Source: Byssothecium circinans (taxonomy: Eukaryota > Ascomycota > Dothideomycetes > Pleosporales > Massarinaceae). Taken from it: a DNA stretch of 64,000 nt. This document shows positions 1 to 11,547 of the stretch, piece by piece. How positions within the stretch are numbered: the first letter of the stretch is position 1; each line of letters opens with the position of its first letter. Under the pieces are notes generated by a model. That model was not told the origin of the DNA, made no database searches, and worked only from the letters and a program-made list of their open reading frames with translations. The position numbers and the translations under genes are program-made. Location of the stretch: the NCBI GenBank assembly GCA_010015675.1, contig ML977042.1, positions 69,574 to 133,573 on the forward strand. Reading direction: 5' to 3'.

Positions 1-1180
1 CGGACCGGTACTTCTACTGTTATGTACGATTTAGGGTGACTCTAGTGGAGTGGCGGAGCAGTGAATGACGGCTCAAGCGGATGGGACGAAAAATGACCCC
101 AAACTTTAACATTCTCTAGCTCCGTATATGATTCCATCTTTGAGATCTGTGTTAAGATAGCCACCTAGAAAATTCGTGCCGGAAAAGGGGCAATGCATAC
201 ACCCCAGCTTTCGTATCTTGTATGCCAAACATGTTCGCAGCACACCGACCACTGCAAAGCTCCAACAACCCATCGATGCAACCTTCAGGGGCACTTCGAT
301 GATCGCATCCTTCCCGCAGCATCGTAATCTACTTCCCAGTTGGCTCCCCTCTCAGCTCCTTTCAGCAATATCACCACATAATCACAACATCGCCCAAACA
401 AGCGAAACCGCACAAACCATCCCACGCAAACCATGCACATGTCCCTCGACCCCATCCAACATTAAGCTCACAGCTAAGCTTAGCTTAACCACCTAGCTCC
501 CGAAAACGGCACAGATCGACGTTCAACACCAGAACACCCCGCCGAGCGATGTCGCGATGCTTGGCATCAATCACGAACCCCACATGCATCGGTGACGACC
601 ATCATCTGCTGCGAACAGAAGGCGGTACAGGATTCTGCGAATCATGGGGCGCGGGGGCTTGCGAAGTTGCAGAAGGTTTGGAAATGTCGATACACAGACC
701 CGGGTCTGTAAGGTGCATACCTTCAGTACAGAGGTTTTGCGCATTAGGTTGCATGGCAGTTTAGAGGTACAGTACGTTAGCGCGTGCTGAATGTGCAAGT
801 ATGTATATTTGGGTCCGTTGTTCACAAGTAATAGTACCTCCAAACGTAGAAACTGACGGGATCGCAATGCACTCAACTTCGGAAGTGACGTGATGCAGAC
901 GGGTAATTGCCAGGATATTGATTGCACCCGTTCGGGGCGGAAGTAACGCGTGAATTAAAAGTCTACCAGGATCTTCGTGCATGAGTGACCGAGGACGTTG
1001 TGAATGAACGCGTTGCGATATGTTGTTGATCGCTGGTGTCATAGCGATCCCGCAGCTCCCAGCCAGAAAAGCTATAAAAAGGCGTCTGCGCGGCGTGGGC
1101 TCAATTTGAATCGACGTACCTTCTTCTACCGTCTTTTTGTCACTCTTTCAAGCTACTTGAGTCGGAATTGCAGCTGCACG
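1..1180. other. intergenic, upstream of oxalate decarboxylase
   Basis: No convincing gene. Short open frames on both strands lack coding character and recognisable motifs. The right end is the promoter of the oxalate decarboxylase gene. Confidence 0.6.
1073..1079 (+). promoter_or_regulatory. TATA box of oxalate decarboxylase gene
   Basis: TATAAAA lies 108 bp upstream of the ATG at 1181, a normal distance for a fungal gene with a short 5' leader. It was identified by motif and position only. Confidence 0.5.
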
Positions 1181-3003
1181 ATGAAGCTTCAACTTCTCAG
1201 CGCAACGCTCCTCTCCGCCTCGCTCGGGTTGGGCGCAGTCATAAGGCGTGACGCTGGCTTTAAAGATGGTCAGCCGATTGACAGCACCGGAAAGGGTGCG
1301 CCGATTCTAGGTAAAACCCTCTCTATGTCGTTCAATTTCAAACTTGCCTCATTCTCCCATCACACCTCCTTACTCACTTCCCCACCCAATTCTCCCTTCC
1401 ATCCACACAACCAACCTCTTTCCGCCCCCGCATTTCCTCCTTCAAGCTCTCGACAGCTTACCTCCCTACTCCAATTCCCCTCCATTCCCTCCCCAGTTCC
1501 CAGCCCCAAACATTTCCCCCAGCTCCCAAGCCCTCTCTAACCCTCCCCCAGGCGGAACAAACCACCAAGTCGACCTCGCCAACCCGTCCAACCTCGGCGA
1601 ACAATCCACCGATGCTGGCACAGTCCCGAATCTAAAATGGCGCTTCTCAGACAGCAAAACCAAAATCTTCAACGGCGGCTGGGTGCGCGAGCAAGTCGTG
1701 CAAGACCTTCCGCAAAGCCACGATATCTCTGCCGCGCAGCAGCATTTGAAGAAGGGGGCGACGAGGGAGTTGCACTGGCATAGGGTGGTGAGTTTTAGCT
1801 CACTTTCTTGATTCCTTGATTGCTTACTGCCTTGATTACGAGGGCGAGGGAGGGATGGGGAAAGGATGATGCTAACATTGATGCCATAGGCTGAATGGGG
1901 ATTCGTCTACACCGGCCGAGTCCTAGTTACCGCCGTCGACGAAAATGGAAAATACCAAGTTGACGAACTCACTTTCGGCGATATCTGGTACTTTCCCAAG
2001 GGGCAGGCGCATACAGTTCATGGTCTGGACGACGAGAACGAGTATCTTCTCGCGTTCGATGATGGGGATTTCGATAAAGTCGGGTACGCTCTACCTCACC
2101 TTCCCTCCCCTTCTCTCCATCACCCTCCACCCCAAGCGCTACTTGCCGATAAGACTCTCTCGTTAACTTTTCTCTTCAAGAACAACCTTCAACATCGACG
2201 ACTGGATCACCAAGACCCCCAAGGCCATTCTCGCCAAGAACTTCGGCCTCCCCGAGTCCGTCTTCGACAGCGTCCCCAAAACAAACCCCTACATCACCAA
2301 CGGCACAGTCAGCAACTCCACGGTAACTGGCGGTAACGGTCCCCTCACTGGCAACAGCTCGTATGTCTACCATACACTGCAGCACGCGCCCGAAAAAGTC
2401 CCCGGTGGCGGAGGCACTTTTTACAAGATCGATTCGACGAATTTCCCCATCGCGACGACGATTGCGGCGACGTTTGTGACGCTGGAGCCGGGGGGGTTGA
2501 GGGAGTTGCACTGGCATCCTACGGCTGAGGAGTGGTTGTACTTCCACAGCGGTTCCGGACGCGCTACAGTGTTCATCGGTCAGGGAAATTCTAGGACTTT
2601 TGACTTCTCCGCTGGCGACACGGCAGTGTTTCCGGATAACAGCGGTATGTACACCGCTCCCTTTCATATCTCCCCTATTCTTTCATCGTACAGTCGGGTT
2701 TCGGACGCCTTGCAATGCTTTCCACAGTTAAGACCTGCTGGAGTTGTTCTCGACACTTCCGTCCTGCTACTGCAACAAGGCTCAAGCTGACAACAACTAG
2801 GCCACTACATAGAAAACACGTCCCCCACACAGAACCTAACATGGATCGAACTCTATAAGAGCGACCGCGTGGCTGACATCCCGCTCACGCAGTGGCTCGC
2901 CCTCACTCCCGCAGATCTTGTCGCGAATATTTTGAAGATCCCGATTGATGTCGTGCAGAAGCTGAAGAGGGAGAAGCAAGTCTTGATCAAGGGGAGAAAA
3001 TAG
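1181..3003 (+). CDS. secreted oxalate decarboxylase (bicupin)
   Basis: Predicted to convert oxalate to formate and CO2, Mn-dependent, outside the cell. The N-terminus MKLQLLSATLLSASLGLGA is a signal peptide, followed by a dibasic RR that may be a Kex2-type cleavage site. Five exons are inferred, with introns at 1311-1551, 1788-1889, 2084-2180 and 2645-2800, giving 408 aa. Both cupin domains carry the metal-binding signature: RELHWHRVAEWGF in the first and RELHWHPTAEEWLYF in the second, each with HxH and a downstream Glu. Each is followed by the second cupin motif (FPKGQAHTVHG in the first, DNSGHY in the second), which supplies the fourth ligand His. Intron 2 falls inside the first signature and intron 4 just before the last His. 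Length and order match fungal oxalate decarboxylases. A non-catalytic bicupin is possible but less likely with all ligands present. Confidence 0.93.
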
Positions 3004-3386
3004 GTTAGTTGTGAACGGTTATAAGCTGGGGTTTTCGGACTTTGTTGTTGTTTGCTGGTGATGACGTCGAGATGGAAGGGAACCTGGAAGAAGGGTTTAA
3101 AGTTACAATTATAATCGTAATATGCTTCTCGTGGCATTTGAGTATTTGTGTCTCAACGGTGATATGTTGTCGTAGTGGAGAGGGACCTGTTGACTAAGGC
3201 CTTTTCGTCTGTCAGAGCTTCAGTGAATGTAAAGTCACGAGCTCACCGGGCCACAAAATTCCCCTTGCTAACAACAAACGCTCTGCATACAGCAACCATG
3301 CCTACCCTGCACCACCAAACTCGCTCCACCCATAACCGCAGCCCATTATTTTCAACACCTCGAACCGTGTCCAATCCTCCGCAACA

Positions 3387-4346
3387 ATGGCACAACCTCC
3401 ACCAACCGCAGCAACACCAGCGACCGGTACTGTTCAAGGCGCCCTCGCCCTTTCCAAAGCAATCGACAACCTGTGGACAGAAGGCTCCGCGCATATTTCC
3501 TGGCGTCCGCCCTCCACGTCCCAGCCCGTGCCCGAACGGTCAATACATCCAATCTTCAATATACGTAACTTCGACGGAGACGCTTCCCTGCGGAAGGTTC
3601 TCACGCCTGCTCTTGCTCTCGCGACACATTTTCTAACCAAAGACTTCGGGCTCAACTTTCTGACGCAGATCCGTCATGGTCGATTCATGATGCAGCGTAC
3701 GATGAGTAAGGGAGAAGTGGTGGCAGAGACGACGTGTCTGGAAGGCGGCTACGAAGAGGACGAGAAGAAGAGGGAGGAGGTGAGAAAGCAGACGAAGTTA
3801 CTACTGAGACAGATGGCGGATCAGCATAAAGGGGTCAGATTCTCCTTTCCCGATCGTACAGGTTGGGCAGTAAATGTTGAGCCACAAAAAGCGATCAAGG
3901 CATTTCCGGGGATTGCCCCAATGTTGGCTTATTATATTGGCGTGCGGCTATCGAAGGTTGAGAGGGAGCCTGCCACGCCAGTTCCTTTGCCGAAGGCTGG
4001 ATCTGGATCCTCGGTTGACAGCATGCCAGGCCGGTTTGCACGCCAGCTTGACCTAGATAACCAGACGTTCGTCGCTCCGGCGGCGGAAACAGCTCAGTGG
4101 GCTGCAGAGACTGTTCGCCCTTGTGTGGCCTTCGCCAACGACATCTACAGTATTGCTCTTGCGGTTAAGATGGGAAACGTCCCAGATGGCCCAGCATGGA
4201 TTGAATTTCTGCTCCATGTGGCACGCTTCTTGGTGGAAGCGGTGGTCCTAGCGGTGATATATTGGGTGCATCGCCGACCTATGGAGGAGGTTCCGTTGTG
4301 TAAAATGGAGTTCCGGTCCCTGGGGAAGGAGACACAACAAAGTTGA
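3387..4346 (+). CDS. unknown fungal protein with C-terminal membrane segment
   Basis: A single-exon frame of 319 aa that I do not recognise. It starts with a Pro/Ala/Thr-rich stretch, then a mixed alpha/beta-looking region (about residues 40-180) containing an acidic/basic helix near EEDEKKREEVRKQTK. A variable Gly/Ser linker lies around residue 210. One hydrophobic segment, about residues 274-292 (FLLHVARFLVEAVVLAVIYW), is followed by HRR and a short polar tail. That arrangement suggests a tail-anchored membrane protein with the bulk in the cytosol; this is inferred from hydropathy alone. The start at 3387 is the first ATG of the coherent frame, about 380 bp downstream of the oxalate decarboxylase stop. 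Nothing in the neighbourhood suggests a role. Confidence 0.7.
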   Translation: MAQPPPTAATPATGTVQGALALSKAIDNLWTEGSAHISWRPPSTSQPVPERSIHPIFNIRNFDGDASLRKVLTPALALATHFLTKDFGLNFLTQIRHGRFMMQRTMSKGEVVAETTCLEGGYEEDEKKREEVRKQTKLLLRQMADQHKGVRFSFPDRTGWAVNVEPQKAIKAFPGIAPMLAYYIGVRLSKVEREPATPVPLPKAGSGSSVDSMPGRFARQLDLDNQTFVAPAAETAQWAAETVRPCVAFANDIYSIALAVKMGNVPDGPAWIEFLLHVARFLVEAVVLAVIYWVHRRPMEEVPLCKMEFRSLGKETQQS

Positions 4347-4583
4347 ACGGATACGTAGCACACAGTCGCGCCCATCTCTTGCGGCTATATGAGCCCAAGA
4401 GGTCTTTAAACCCTCTCAAGGCTTCTGCGCGTTAGTGTGTAAAGGATCTAGCCGAAAAATTAGAGAAATGAAGGAATGGAAGCACAGGGAATGGTAAAAC
4501 CCATTCGGAAATTTAGGATATCAGAGAAGAAATGACGAACGCCATTCAACTATGCTGAAAAAGGGGAGCGAATAAGCTCTCCC

Positions 4584-4979
4584 TCACAGATTACTGTATG
4601 CATCCTTCTTCGCAAGTTGGCCGATGTATCTGCGCCCGGCGCTCGTTCCTTTGATCCAGTCATCCGGTGTAAATAGTTCGAATAGACCTACAAGGAACCT
4701 GTCAGCCGCCTATGCTGATGCGTTCCCATTAATGCCAGTGGCCTTACCAGTCTTCTTCAACAACGGCAAAGTTGCAGCCATCACATCTTCCAAAATTTGG
4801 TTTCGCTTCCCGTCAACCTTTGGTTTGCTCATCGTCTCGTCGTACGCCTTGATGTTTGTAATGAGTGCGCCGATGGTATCCGGTTGCAGTTTCTTCCTGT
4901 TTGATTTGCCACTTGTCCTGGTGGGTAGGGCGACGTTCATTATCAGGGCGCCAACAGTGCCCAACTTTCTGTTCGGCAT
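4584..4979 (-). CDS. small spliced protein, unknown
   Basis: A two-exon minus-strand gene inferred from the sequence. Exon 1 runs 4979-4748 and exon 2 runs 4687-4584. The 60 bp intron (4688-4747) has a GTAAGG donor, a GCTGAC branch site and a TTGTAG acceptor. Splicing replaces a quick stop with 33 more codons, giving 111 aa in all. The product is basic, without a signal peptide or membrane segment. It contains two similar stretches, TVGALIMNV and TIGALITNI, about 25 residues apart, which suggests an internal duplication. The tail around LFELFTPDDWIKGTSAGRRY looks protein-like. I do not recognise the family. An open frame on the plus strand (4624-5103) overlaps it, but is less protein-like. 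Convergent with the gene ending at 4346. Confidence 0.5.
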
Positions 4980-5593
4980 CTCTACTCTCTCACAGTTATT
5001 TTATGTACGTGTAGGACGGTGCAGCGTTGGACGGATGCAAGCGCTTGTCATGCTGTTGGGGAAGGCACGGCTGTCGTTGACGTTGTTGGACGTGTGGTTA
5101 TGACCTGGGAGGTGCATATTTGCGGCTGTGAGATGGGAAGGTTCAAGAATACGAAAGAATGTGAACTTGATTGTTTGGATGTTGAAATTTAAGCGGGTTA
5201 GGCGTCTTCATAGACCCGTCGTGATGTTTCACTTGCGGACTCGGCGGGGTAGATGCAGTTGTGGTGGCATATTCTCTTGATTACAATGACCAATGGCCAA
5301 AATCCACGTCCACTTCGTTGCCATGAACCTGGAAGCCTTGAAAGATGGCCAAGTTGATGAGAGATGTGAGTTGGGCGTCGTCCCAATGCAGTAAACGCAT
5401 GTCCTGCTGAGTAATCTGGATAACTGCGGGAGCGATCCCCCATTTGCACTAGGCGGACTATCCCTGAACTAAACATCAACATGCAACGCGGGGCGAAGAC
5501 GGCGCTCACTATAATCGCCGCGATGCGCCTATCACCCCCTTCATGCTCATTTACTAGGCGGCATTCGCGCTCCAGGCCACTCGCGCCGCCAAC
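4980..5593. other. intergenic, divergent promoter region
   Basis: About 610 bp between the small minus-strand gene and the plus-strand dehydratase gene. No gene or clear element is seen; it presumably holds both promoters. Confidence 0.5.
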
Positions 5594-7080
5594 ATGTCCT
5601 CTTTTCCTATCGAGAGCCCCGATGGGCCTCCCGTTGGTATCAATGGGATCAAACGTACGGCTTCTCGCACAGCACATCTTTCCAGCTTCGCAGACTGATC
5701 AGGGACGACAGACAGGCGAAACTCGACCATTCTGAACCCAGCATCATATCTCGTTGACGAGCTATGGAAAAAAGCCCCAGTCCTTACTGGAAGCACCAAA
5801 TTCGAACCGCTGGAAGATGCGAAGAATATCCTCGTTACTGGTGGAGCAGGCTTCATGTATGTCGCATCCAACGGAGAAGGGGCATGGCTAACGTTATGCA
5901 GAGCTTGCTGGTTTGTCCGCCATCTCGTCCTCACATATCCCGACTACAATGTCATATCCTACGATAAGCTCGACGGCTGCGCATCCCTGAACAACACGCG
6001 CATACTTGACGGTCGCCCGAACTTCATCTTCGAGCAAGGTGATATCAAAAACAAGAGCGATGTGAAAAAAGTGCTCCGCAAACATAGAATCGATACCATC
6101 TTCCACTTCGCCGCACAATCGCACGTCGATCTCAGTTTCGGCAATTCGTACGACTTCACCATGACGAACGTGTTCGGGACACATGTGTTATTGGAGAGCT
6201 CGAGGGAACACGGAATCACCCGCTTTATACATATCTCTACAGATGAAGTATATGGGGATGTGCCACTTGGTGCTGCAGACTTGAACGAGACGAGCTTGCT
6301 TGCGCCGTCAAATCCGTACTCAGCGAGTAAGGCTGCGGCCGAGATGATGGTCCATGCGTACAGAAAATGCTTCAAGCTGCCTTTGATCACAGTGCGGAGT
6401 AATAACGTGTATGGGCCGCATCAGTTTCCCGAGAGTAGGTACACTCACACTCTTTTGGGATATCGTCCTAATTTGGTATAGAAATCATACCTAAATTTAT
6501 CATGTTGCTGCAACAACAAAGCAGGCTCCTCGTTCACGGCGACGGCTTCCCAACCCGACGATACGTATACGCTGGAGACATCGTCGACGCGATAGACACC
6601 ATATTTCACAAGGGCTCCATTGGGGAGATATACAACATCGCATCTAGAGACGAGATCTCAAACATGGAGATCTGCCACAAGCTTTTGGATATTTTCGGCC
6701 TGCCCAACGAAACGCGTGAAGAGATGGAACAGTGGATCGAGCACACGGAAGACCGACCCTTCAACGATCAGAGATATGCCACAGATGGGGCGAAGCTAGC
6801 TGCGCTTGGATGGGAGCAAAGGACGGAGTTCGATGATGGCTTGCGAACTACAGTGGACTGGTACAAGAGATTCGGGAAAGACTGGTGGGGCGATATTTCT
6901 CGTGTGCTCACTCCGTTTCCTGTCGTCGAGGGGAGGGAGGTCTGGACGAAGGAGGAGCATGAGGCTTTGCCGTCGGATAGCGAACAGGCACCCGAGGAAA
7001 TCGAGGAAGAGGAGCTGAAGAAGGCGCCATGGACAAAGCAAGCGTTGGATCACCTGCAGAATACGAAGTCGATGAGCTGA
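5594..7080 (+). CDS. UDP-glucose 4,6-dehydratase (SDR family)
   Basis: Predicted to convert UDP-glucose to UDP-4-keto-6-deoxyglucose, the first step of UDP-rhamnose synthesis in fungi, using bound NAD. Four exons are inferred (introns 5655-5711, 5857-5901, 6435-6481), giving 445 aa. The Rossmann motif TGGAGFI is split by intron 2. The SDR active site appears as the Thr of STDEVYGD and the YxxxK of YSASK, with RSNNVYGPHQ further on; these are diagnostic of dTDP/UDP-glucose 4,6-dehydratases. Intron 1 removes an in-frame TGA at the end of the first short exon, which supports that splice. The C-terminus runs about 60 residues beyond the usual end, with an acidic stretch (EQAPEEIEEEEL). The usual partner, an epimerase/reductase, is not in this window. 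Confidence 0.9.
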
Positions 7081-7761
7081 TCTAACCTTTATTTACATTT
7101 CGTGTACATGTATTGCTTTTGTTCAAGCGCCGTGTATACTTTAGATACCCAAACACAATGTACTCTTATCAACCAGTAGCAGTGTTCCATCAACTGTTCC
7201 ATCAATGTTCGATGGACCGCCTAGCTAGCGCCGCGAGCCTTATGCAGGGACTCACACCCTTCGAATTCACATTAGCCCACCAAACAACTCCATTTCACGC
7301 CCTGAGAGTGAATATAGAAGTGAAATAACCATTGCAAACACTGTCGCATGTCCTTGGTCAAGTGTTAGAGAGTGAAGTTGCAGTACGCGTCTTCCAGGCT
7401 GTGAATATTGGTTACATAGCCTGCGCCCCGCCCCCACCAGACGCCACGCCCACCGCCGCGCTGGCCCGTGCACACCGCTTTCGAAACCCCGACAGTACCA
7501 CATCCACGACCTCTCAAACCCTCATAAACCCGCCACGACTGGACCCTTTCTTCACATCTATACTCCACGAATTAATCCCGCGCCTCACTTTTCAGGACGT
7601 ACGATTTAGATCTGCCAATTACACGCCGAACGGTTCCTACTCGAGACAGGTACGTTGGGCATCAGCCCGCCCAGGAGTCAGCTACGAAGTCTGCATGGAC
7701 ATGGAAAATGGCGATGTGACAAAGAGGAGATAGTGCTAATACACCTTGACAGATAGCAATC
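7081..7761. other. intergenic / 5' leader of sec9
   Basis: Probably the 3' UTR of the dehydratase gene and a long 5' leader of sec9. A likely leader intron runs 7650-7752: GTACGT donor, GCTAAT branch site, GACAG acceptor nine bases before the sec9 ATG. The frame upstream of this intron (7332-7649) is open and joins sec9 in phase; see findings. Confidence 0.5.
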
Positions 7762-9455
7762 ATGGGTTTATTCAAGAAGAAGGGCGGCGACGCAGAGGCC
7801 GACGATTCCAACCGCAAAGCCCTCTTCGGCTCCCGCAAAGAGAAGAGCAGCCCGGCGCCCAGCAATCCGTACGCTGCACCCCCCGCCAACGACCCGTATG
7901 GAGCCAATAACGCCGCTCCACCTCCCTACCAGGGCGGCAACGGCTCGTTCCGCGACAACAAGACTCCTGCTGTAGGCGGAGGCCGGACTGGTGGATATGG
8001 GGCTCAGGGTGGTAGCTACGGAGCTCAGGGAGGATATGGCGGGGATAGATATGGGAGTGGTGGAGGGGCCCCTGCGAGACAAGGTGGATACGGGGGATTG
8101 GGTGACCCGAATGACGGTACGTGTTGAATGTGGGGCAAGGTGACAATGGGCATGAAGGCTGATCGTTGAAACAGATAGCAGCCGGGAGCAGCTATTCGGA
8201 AACGCTCGAGACCGCGTTCAACGACAACCGCAACAAGCTCCCCAAAGCGGAGCCTATGGTGGTGCCCCGGGTGGTGCACCTGGTGGTGAACAATCTGGAG
8301 CGTACGGAGCTCCTGGTGGTTATGGAGGCGGACCAGCATATGCCGACCGTGAGTTGACGGCTGAAGAGCAAGAAGAAGAGGACATCAGCGCAACCAAAAG
8401 CGAGATCAAGTTCATGGTAAGTCGCAATAAAATCTGGGATATCAGTCACGTGACCTTTGCGCACTTTGGCAAACTGGCCTTACTTCCTCGTTCTGCTGCA
8501 GGTATATACTGATTCGCTGTAGAAACAAAGTGATGTGAGCTCGACAAGGAACGCGTTGAGGCTCGCTCAGCAAGCTGAAGAGTATGTTATTTCCCAATGT
8601 TGAAGCGAGTGTGAAAGTTAATCTCTTTGCAGGACCGGACGAGACACTCTGGCACGTCGTAAGTCTGCCCCGATAGGCTTTCGATCTCTCGAAAGATGAT
8701 CTGAAGTTATGGACGAGCTTTGCTGACCTATCATAGTTGGAGCCCAGGGCGAGCGCATTCATAACACGGAGCGTAACCTCGACCTTGCTTCGTCCCAGAA
8801 CAGAATAGCAGAAGAGAAGGTCCGTCACCCTCATCTCACGTAATGATATTTCTAACACCCACCAGGCGCGCGAGCTCAAGACTCTTAACCGAAGCAGTAA
8901 GTGCTCTCTTTTCGAACTGTCTTTGAGGCATGCACTAACCCGCTCCCAGTGTTCGCCGTCCACGTATCCAACCCTTTCACGTCGAATTCCCGTGCAGCTG
9001 AGAGAGATGCCAAGCTCCTCGAACAGCACCGCACGGATCGTGAACAGCGCGATGCGCTCCGAAAGGCTGCATGGGAGGCCGGCTCCCGCCAGGACGAGTA
9101 TTCCCGTGCCAACGCAGAAGCAGGAGCTGGCGCCGGCATGCCCCGCTCTACCCTCGCCGACAGGGCCAAGTACCAATTCGAAGCTGACTCCGATGATGTA
9201 CGTACCATATACCTTACAAGCCCTACCAGCCCCATGAGCTCTACTAACTTTACCTCTCAGGACGAAATGGAGAACGAAATCGATTCCAACTTGGACGCGC
9301 TCCACGGTGCAGCCAAGCGCTTGAACACTCTAGGCCGCGCCATGGGCCAGGAGGTCGATACGCAGAACAAACACATTGACCGCATCACCTCCAAGACTGA
9401 CAGGGTCGACGACCAGATTGCCATGAACCGCGCTAGGTTGGATCGTATTCACTAG
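7762..9455 (+). CDS. sec9: t-SNARE Sec9 (SNAP-25 family)
   Basis: Plasma-membrane Qb/Qc SNARE that pairs with Sso syntaxins and Snc synaptobrevins in exocytosis. Eight exons are inferred, with introns at 8117-8174, 8417-8522, 8582-8632, 8659-8736, 8820-8865, 8897-8949 and 9198-9260, giving 412 aa. The N-terminus MGLFKKKGGD begins a Gly/Ala/Tyr-rich disordered region of about 190 residues. The Qb SNARE helix follows (about residues 190-275, from EEEDISATKSEIKFMKQ), then a charged linker. The Qc helix ends the protein, from NEIDSNLDALHGAAKRLN to RLDRIH. There is no membrane span or cysteine cluster, as expected for fungal Sec9. Intron density is high in the Qb part: exons of only 26, 59 and 31 nt. 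Confidence 0.93.
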
Positions 9456-10270
9456 AGCGGCTGTTGAAGTTTAGGGTAGATAGGGATTTTGAGTCGGGGC
9501 ATGCCAGATGCTTTGGGGATAGATGGATGGGCGAGTGGCGTGCTCGGGATGATGGGATGGGCATGCATTGGCGTTTGTGCAATGTGCTTTGAATTGAATT
9601 GGCTTGACGTGTTTCAATGACTCATATGACAGTTGGAAAGAAAAGAAATCTTCATACAGTGTTTGTGAACCTTGGACTTTATTTTGATGACTCGTTTACT
9701 TCAAAAGAATCTATCACGCAGAGCGTTCTCGGCTCCAGGGCTTGGAACTGCCGAAGAAGAACAATATGCCTTTGTCGACTGAGATAAGCGCTTATTAAGG
9801 TGTTGTTTATACTCCTGGTCTAGCCGCCAGATGAACTGGGCTATTTTTTATTCCGTCATTCCACGTACTCACGCCCTTCTCCCCTCTGTTATGTCGGTCC
9901 AGCACATGTACTATGCACCAGCAGGAACAAACCATCTCCTCGCCTCCTCGTCTCCCCCCTCGAAGACACCGCATTCCACATGCTCCCTCCACATCCCAGA
10001 TCCCACATCTACCATCACCGCCACCTTGCCAGCCTCTCCGCTCACCGATGCCATCTACACGCAATACCCACGATATACTTTTGATTTAGAAACCCGTTAA
10101 GCATTAACTATTAACCGTTCGGGTTCGGGCTCGGGTTCAGAGATCACCACTTAAGGAAAGAGGAGAAATCTAGCCGGCTGTCTGCGTATACTTTGGGAGA
10201 AAATGGATTAGTAGATGTGAACGGTGGGTAGGGTTTACTTTGCTTTGCTTGACCGTGGTGGGATAGGGCA

Positions 10271-10298
10271 GAGAAGAGAAGAGAAGAGAAGAGAAGAG
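10271..10298. repeat. (GAGAA)n microsatellite
   Basis: Between five and six perfect tandem copies of the pentamer GAGAA, running into a G-rich stretch. Non-coding. Confidence 0.9.
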
Positions 10299-10504
10299 GG
10301 GGAGGATTAGTTTTGAAGGGGAAGAGGGAAGGCGGCGATAGGGGTGGGGTGGGATGCGAGTCCGGGGTGAAAGATGATTGAGAACTTAAAGGGCCGCAAA
10401 TTAGAATGAAGAGTTCTAGTTCCGTTGTGTCGATAATCGAATATTGAGGTAGTCGGTATTTCGTTACCCCTTCACGATAAACTATGGTGTGGTTTATCTA
10501 CATA

Positions 10505-10587
10505 CTGGAGTTGCGGCCATCGCGAGTGGATGGAGGGCCATGAGGCCCAAGTTTGTAGCGGTTATTACTAATATCTTGCTTCACACG
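10505..10587 (+). repeat. dispersed 83 bp repeat, copy 1
   Basis: Starts CTGGAGTTGCGGCCAT and ends GCTTCACACG. A second copy lies at 27743-27826 in the same orientation, with roughly 90% identity by eye: one inserted T, a few substitutions and a short divergent spot near the right end. Flanking DNA is unrelated, so this is a dispersed element and not a segmental duplication. No open frame and no terminal repeats are visible. Confidence 0.85.
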
Positions 10588-10870
10588 GGATGAATCCTCC
10601 AGGCATGTGCTTTTATATCTACATACGCCGGCCGGTGAGAGAGAGATGATTCAGTCGTACCTTGCGGCACGTGCGGGAATTTGCATCTTGTAAAGCCTCT
10701 AGGCCCAGGGCTTGGTTGGGCTCGAGCTGGCCACGCTTAACTCGCCAATATGTATGTGCATACATTATATTTAAGGAATCGAAGGCGAAGTTTTGAGAAC
10801 GAGGCCGCTGGTTCGCATTTCGTAGGAAAGGAGATCGTATCTGGTTTAACTGGGGGTTGGGGCTTTTAAG

Positions 10871-10895
10871 GTATTAGTATTAGTATTAGTGTTAG
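10871..10895. repeat. (GTATTA)n short tandem repeat
   Basis: Three to four copies of a GTATTA hexamer, drifting into TTAGGG-like units at the right end. Too short and mixed to be telomeric. Confidence 0.6.
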
Positions 10896-11547
10896 GGTTT
10901 TTGGAGTGTTAGGGTAGAGAGAGGGAGGGGAGGAGGAGGTGATGATTCCAGGTTATACTCAAAAAGTTTTAAAAATTCCGGTTGAGAAGTCTAGTGGTAG
11001 ATTTAGAGTAGTAGAAGAGGTGTTTGAGAAGGTCTAGAGAGAGGTGAGAAGTTAAGAGTTGTAGAAGAAATGTTTGATGTAGAGAGAGGCGTGAGAAGGA
11101 AGTGCTGATGCGATTATAGCGGAGTGCGATGGAGAGGCTCCAAAGGATGCAAAAGTTTCGTGGGAAGAAGAGGAAAACAGTACAAGATAGCAATGGTTTG
11201 GCTCTTGAGAGACGGTGAAGAGGGAAGTGGATGATGCTTTAGTTAAAACTGAGAAGATGAGCGAGAGCGATGGGTGAGGGTTCCCTAGGATATTAGACTC
11301 TAGAGGAAAGGGGAGTTCAAGTAATGAAATGTTGGAATGTATTTCGCATTCGCTTGCTCGTAACGACCAAACTAAGTTCCCAGAAGAGCTTGATTCAAAT
11401 TTGAAAGGAGGCAGGCTAAACTAGACCATAGCTCTTGCCGTATACGCTCAATACGCAAGGCAAAAAAGTCTAGTGTCCGTCTACTCTCACAAGTCCCGTG
11501 TACATATCCATCAACTCGCCATTTCAAGCTTACCCTAACACTCTACC

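Larger units (their letters stand above)
9456..11547. other. gene-poor intergenic region
   Basis: About 2.1 kb between the 3' ends of sec9 and a minus-strand F-box gene. It holds simple repeats and one copy of a dispersed 83 bp repeat, listed separately. Purine-rich stretches fill 10.9-11.3 kb. No gene is supported. Confidence 0.6.

Noticed and set aside
4624..5103. 159-codon plus-strand frame
   Set aside because: Overlaps the spliced minus-strand gene, which has better composition and good intron signals.
8442..9305. 287-codon open frame on the minus strand
   Set aside because: Antisense to the Sec9 exons, crosses Sec9 introns and has no motif.
10861..10920. Telomere-like TTAGGG units
   Set aside because: Only scattered single units inside a GTATTA-type repeat; genes continue on both sides, so this is not a chromosome end.
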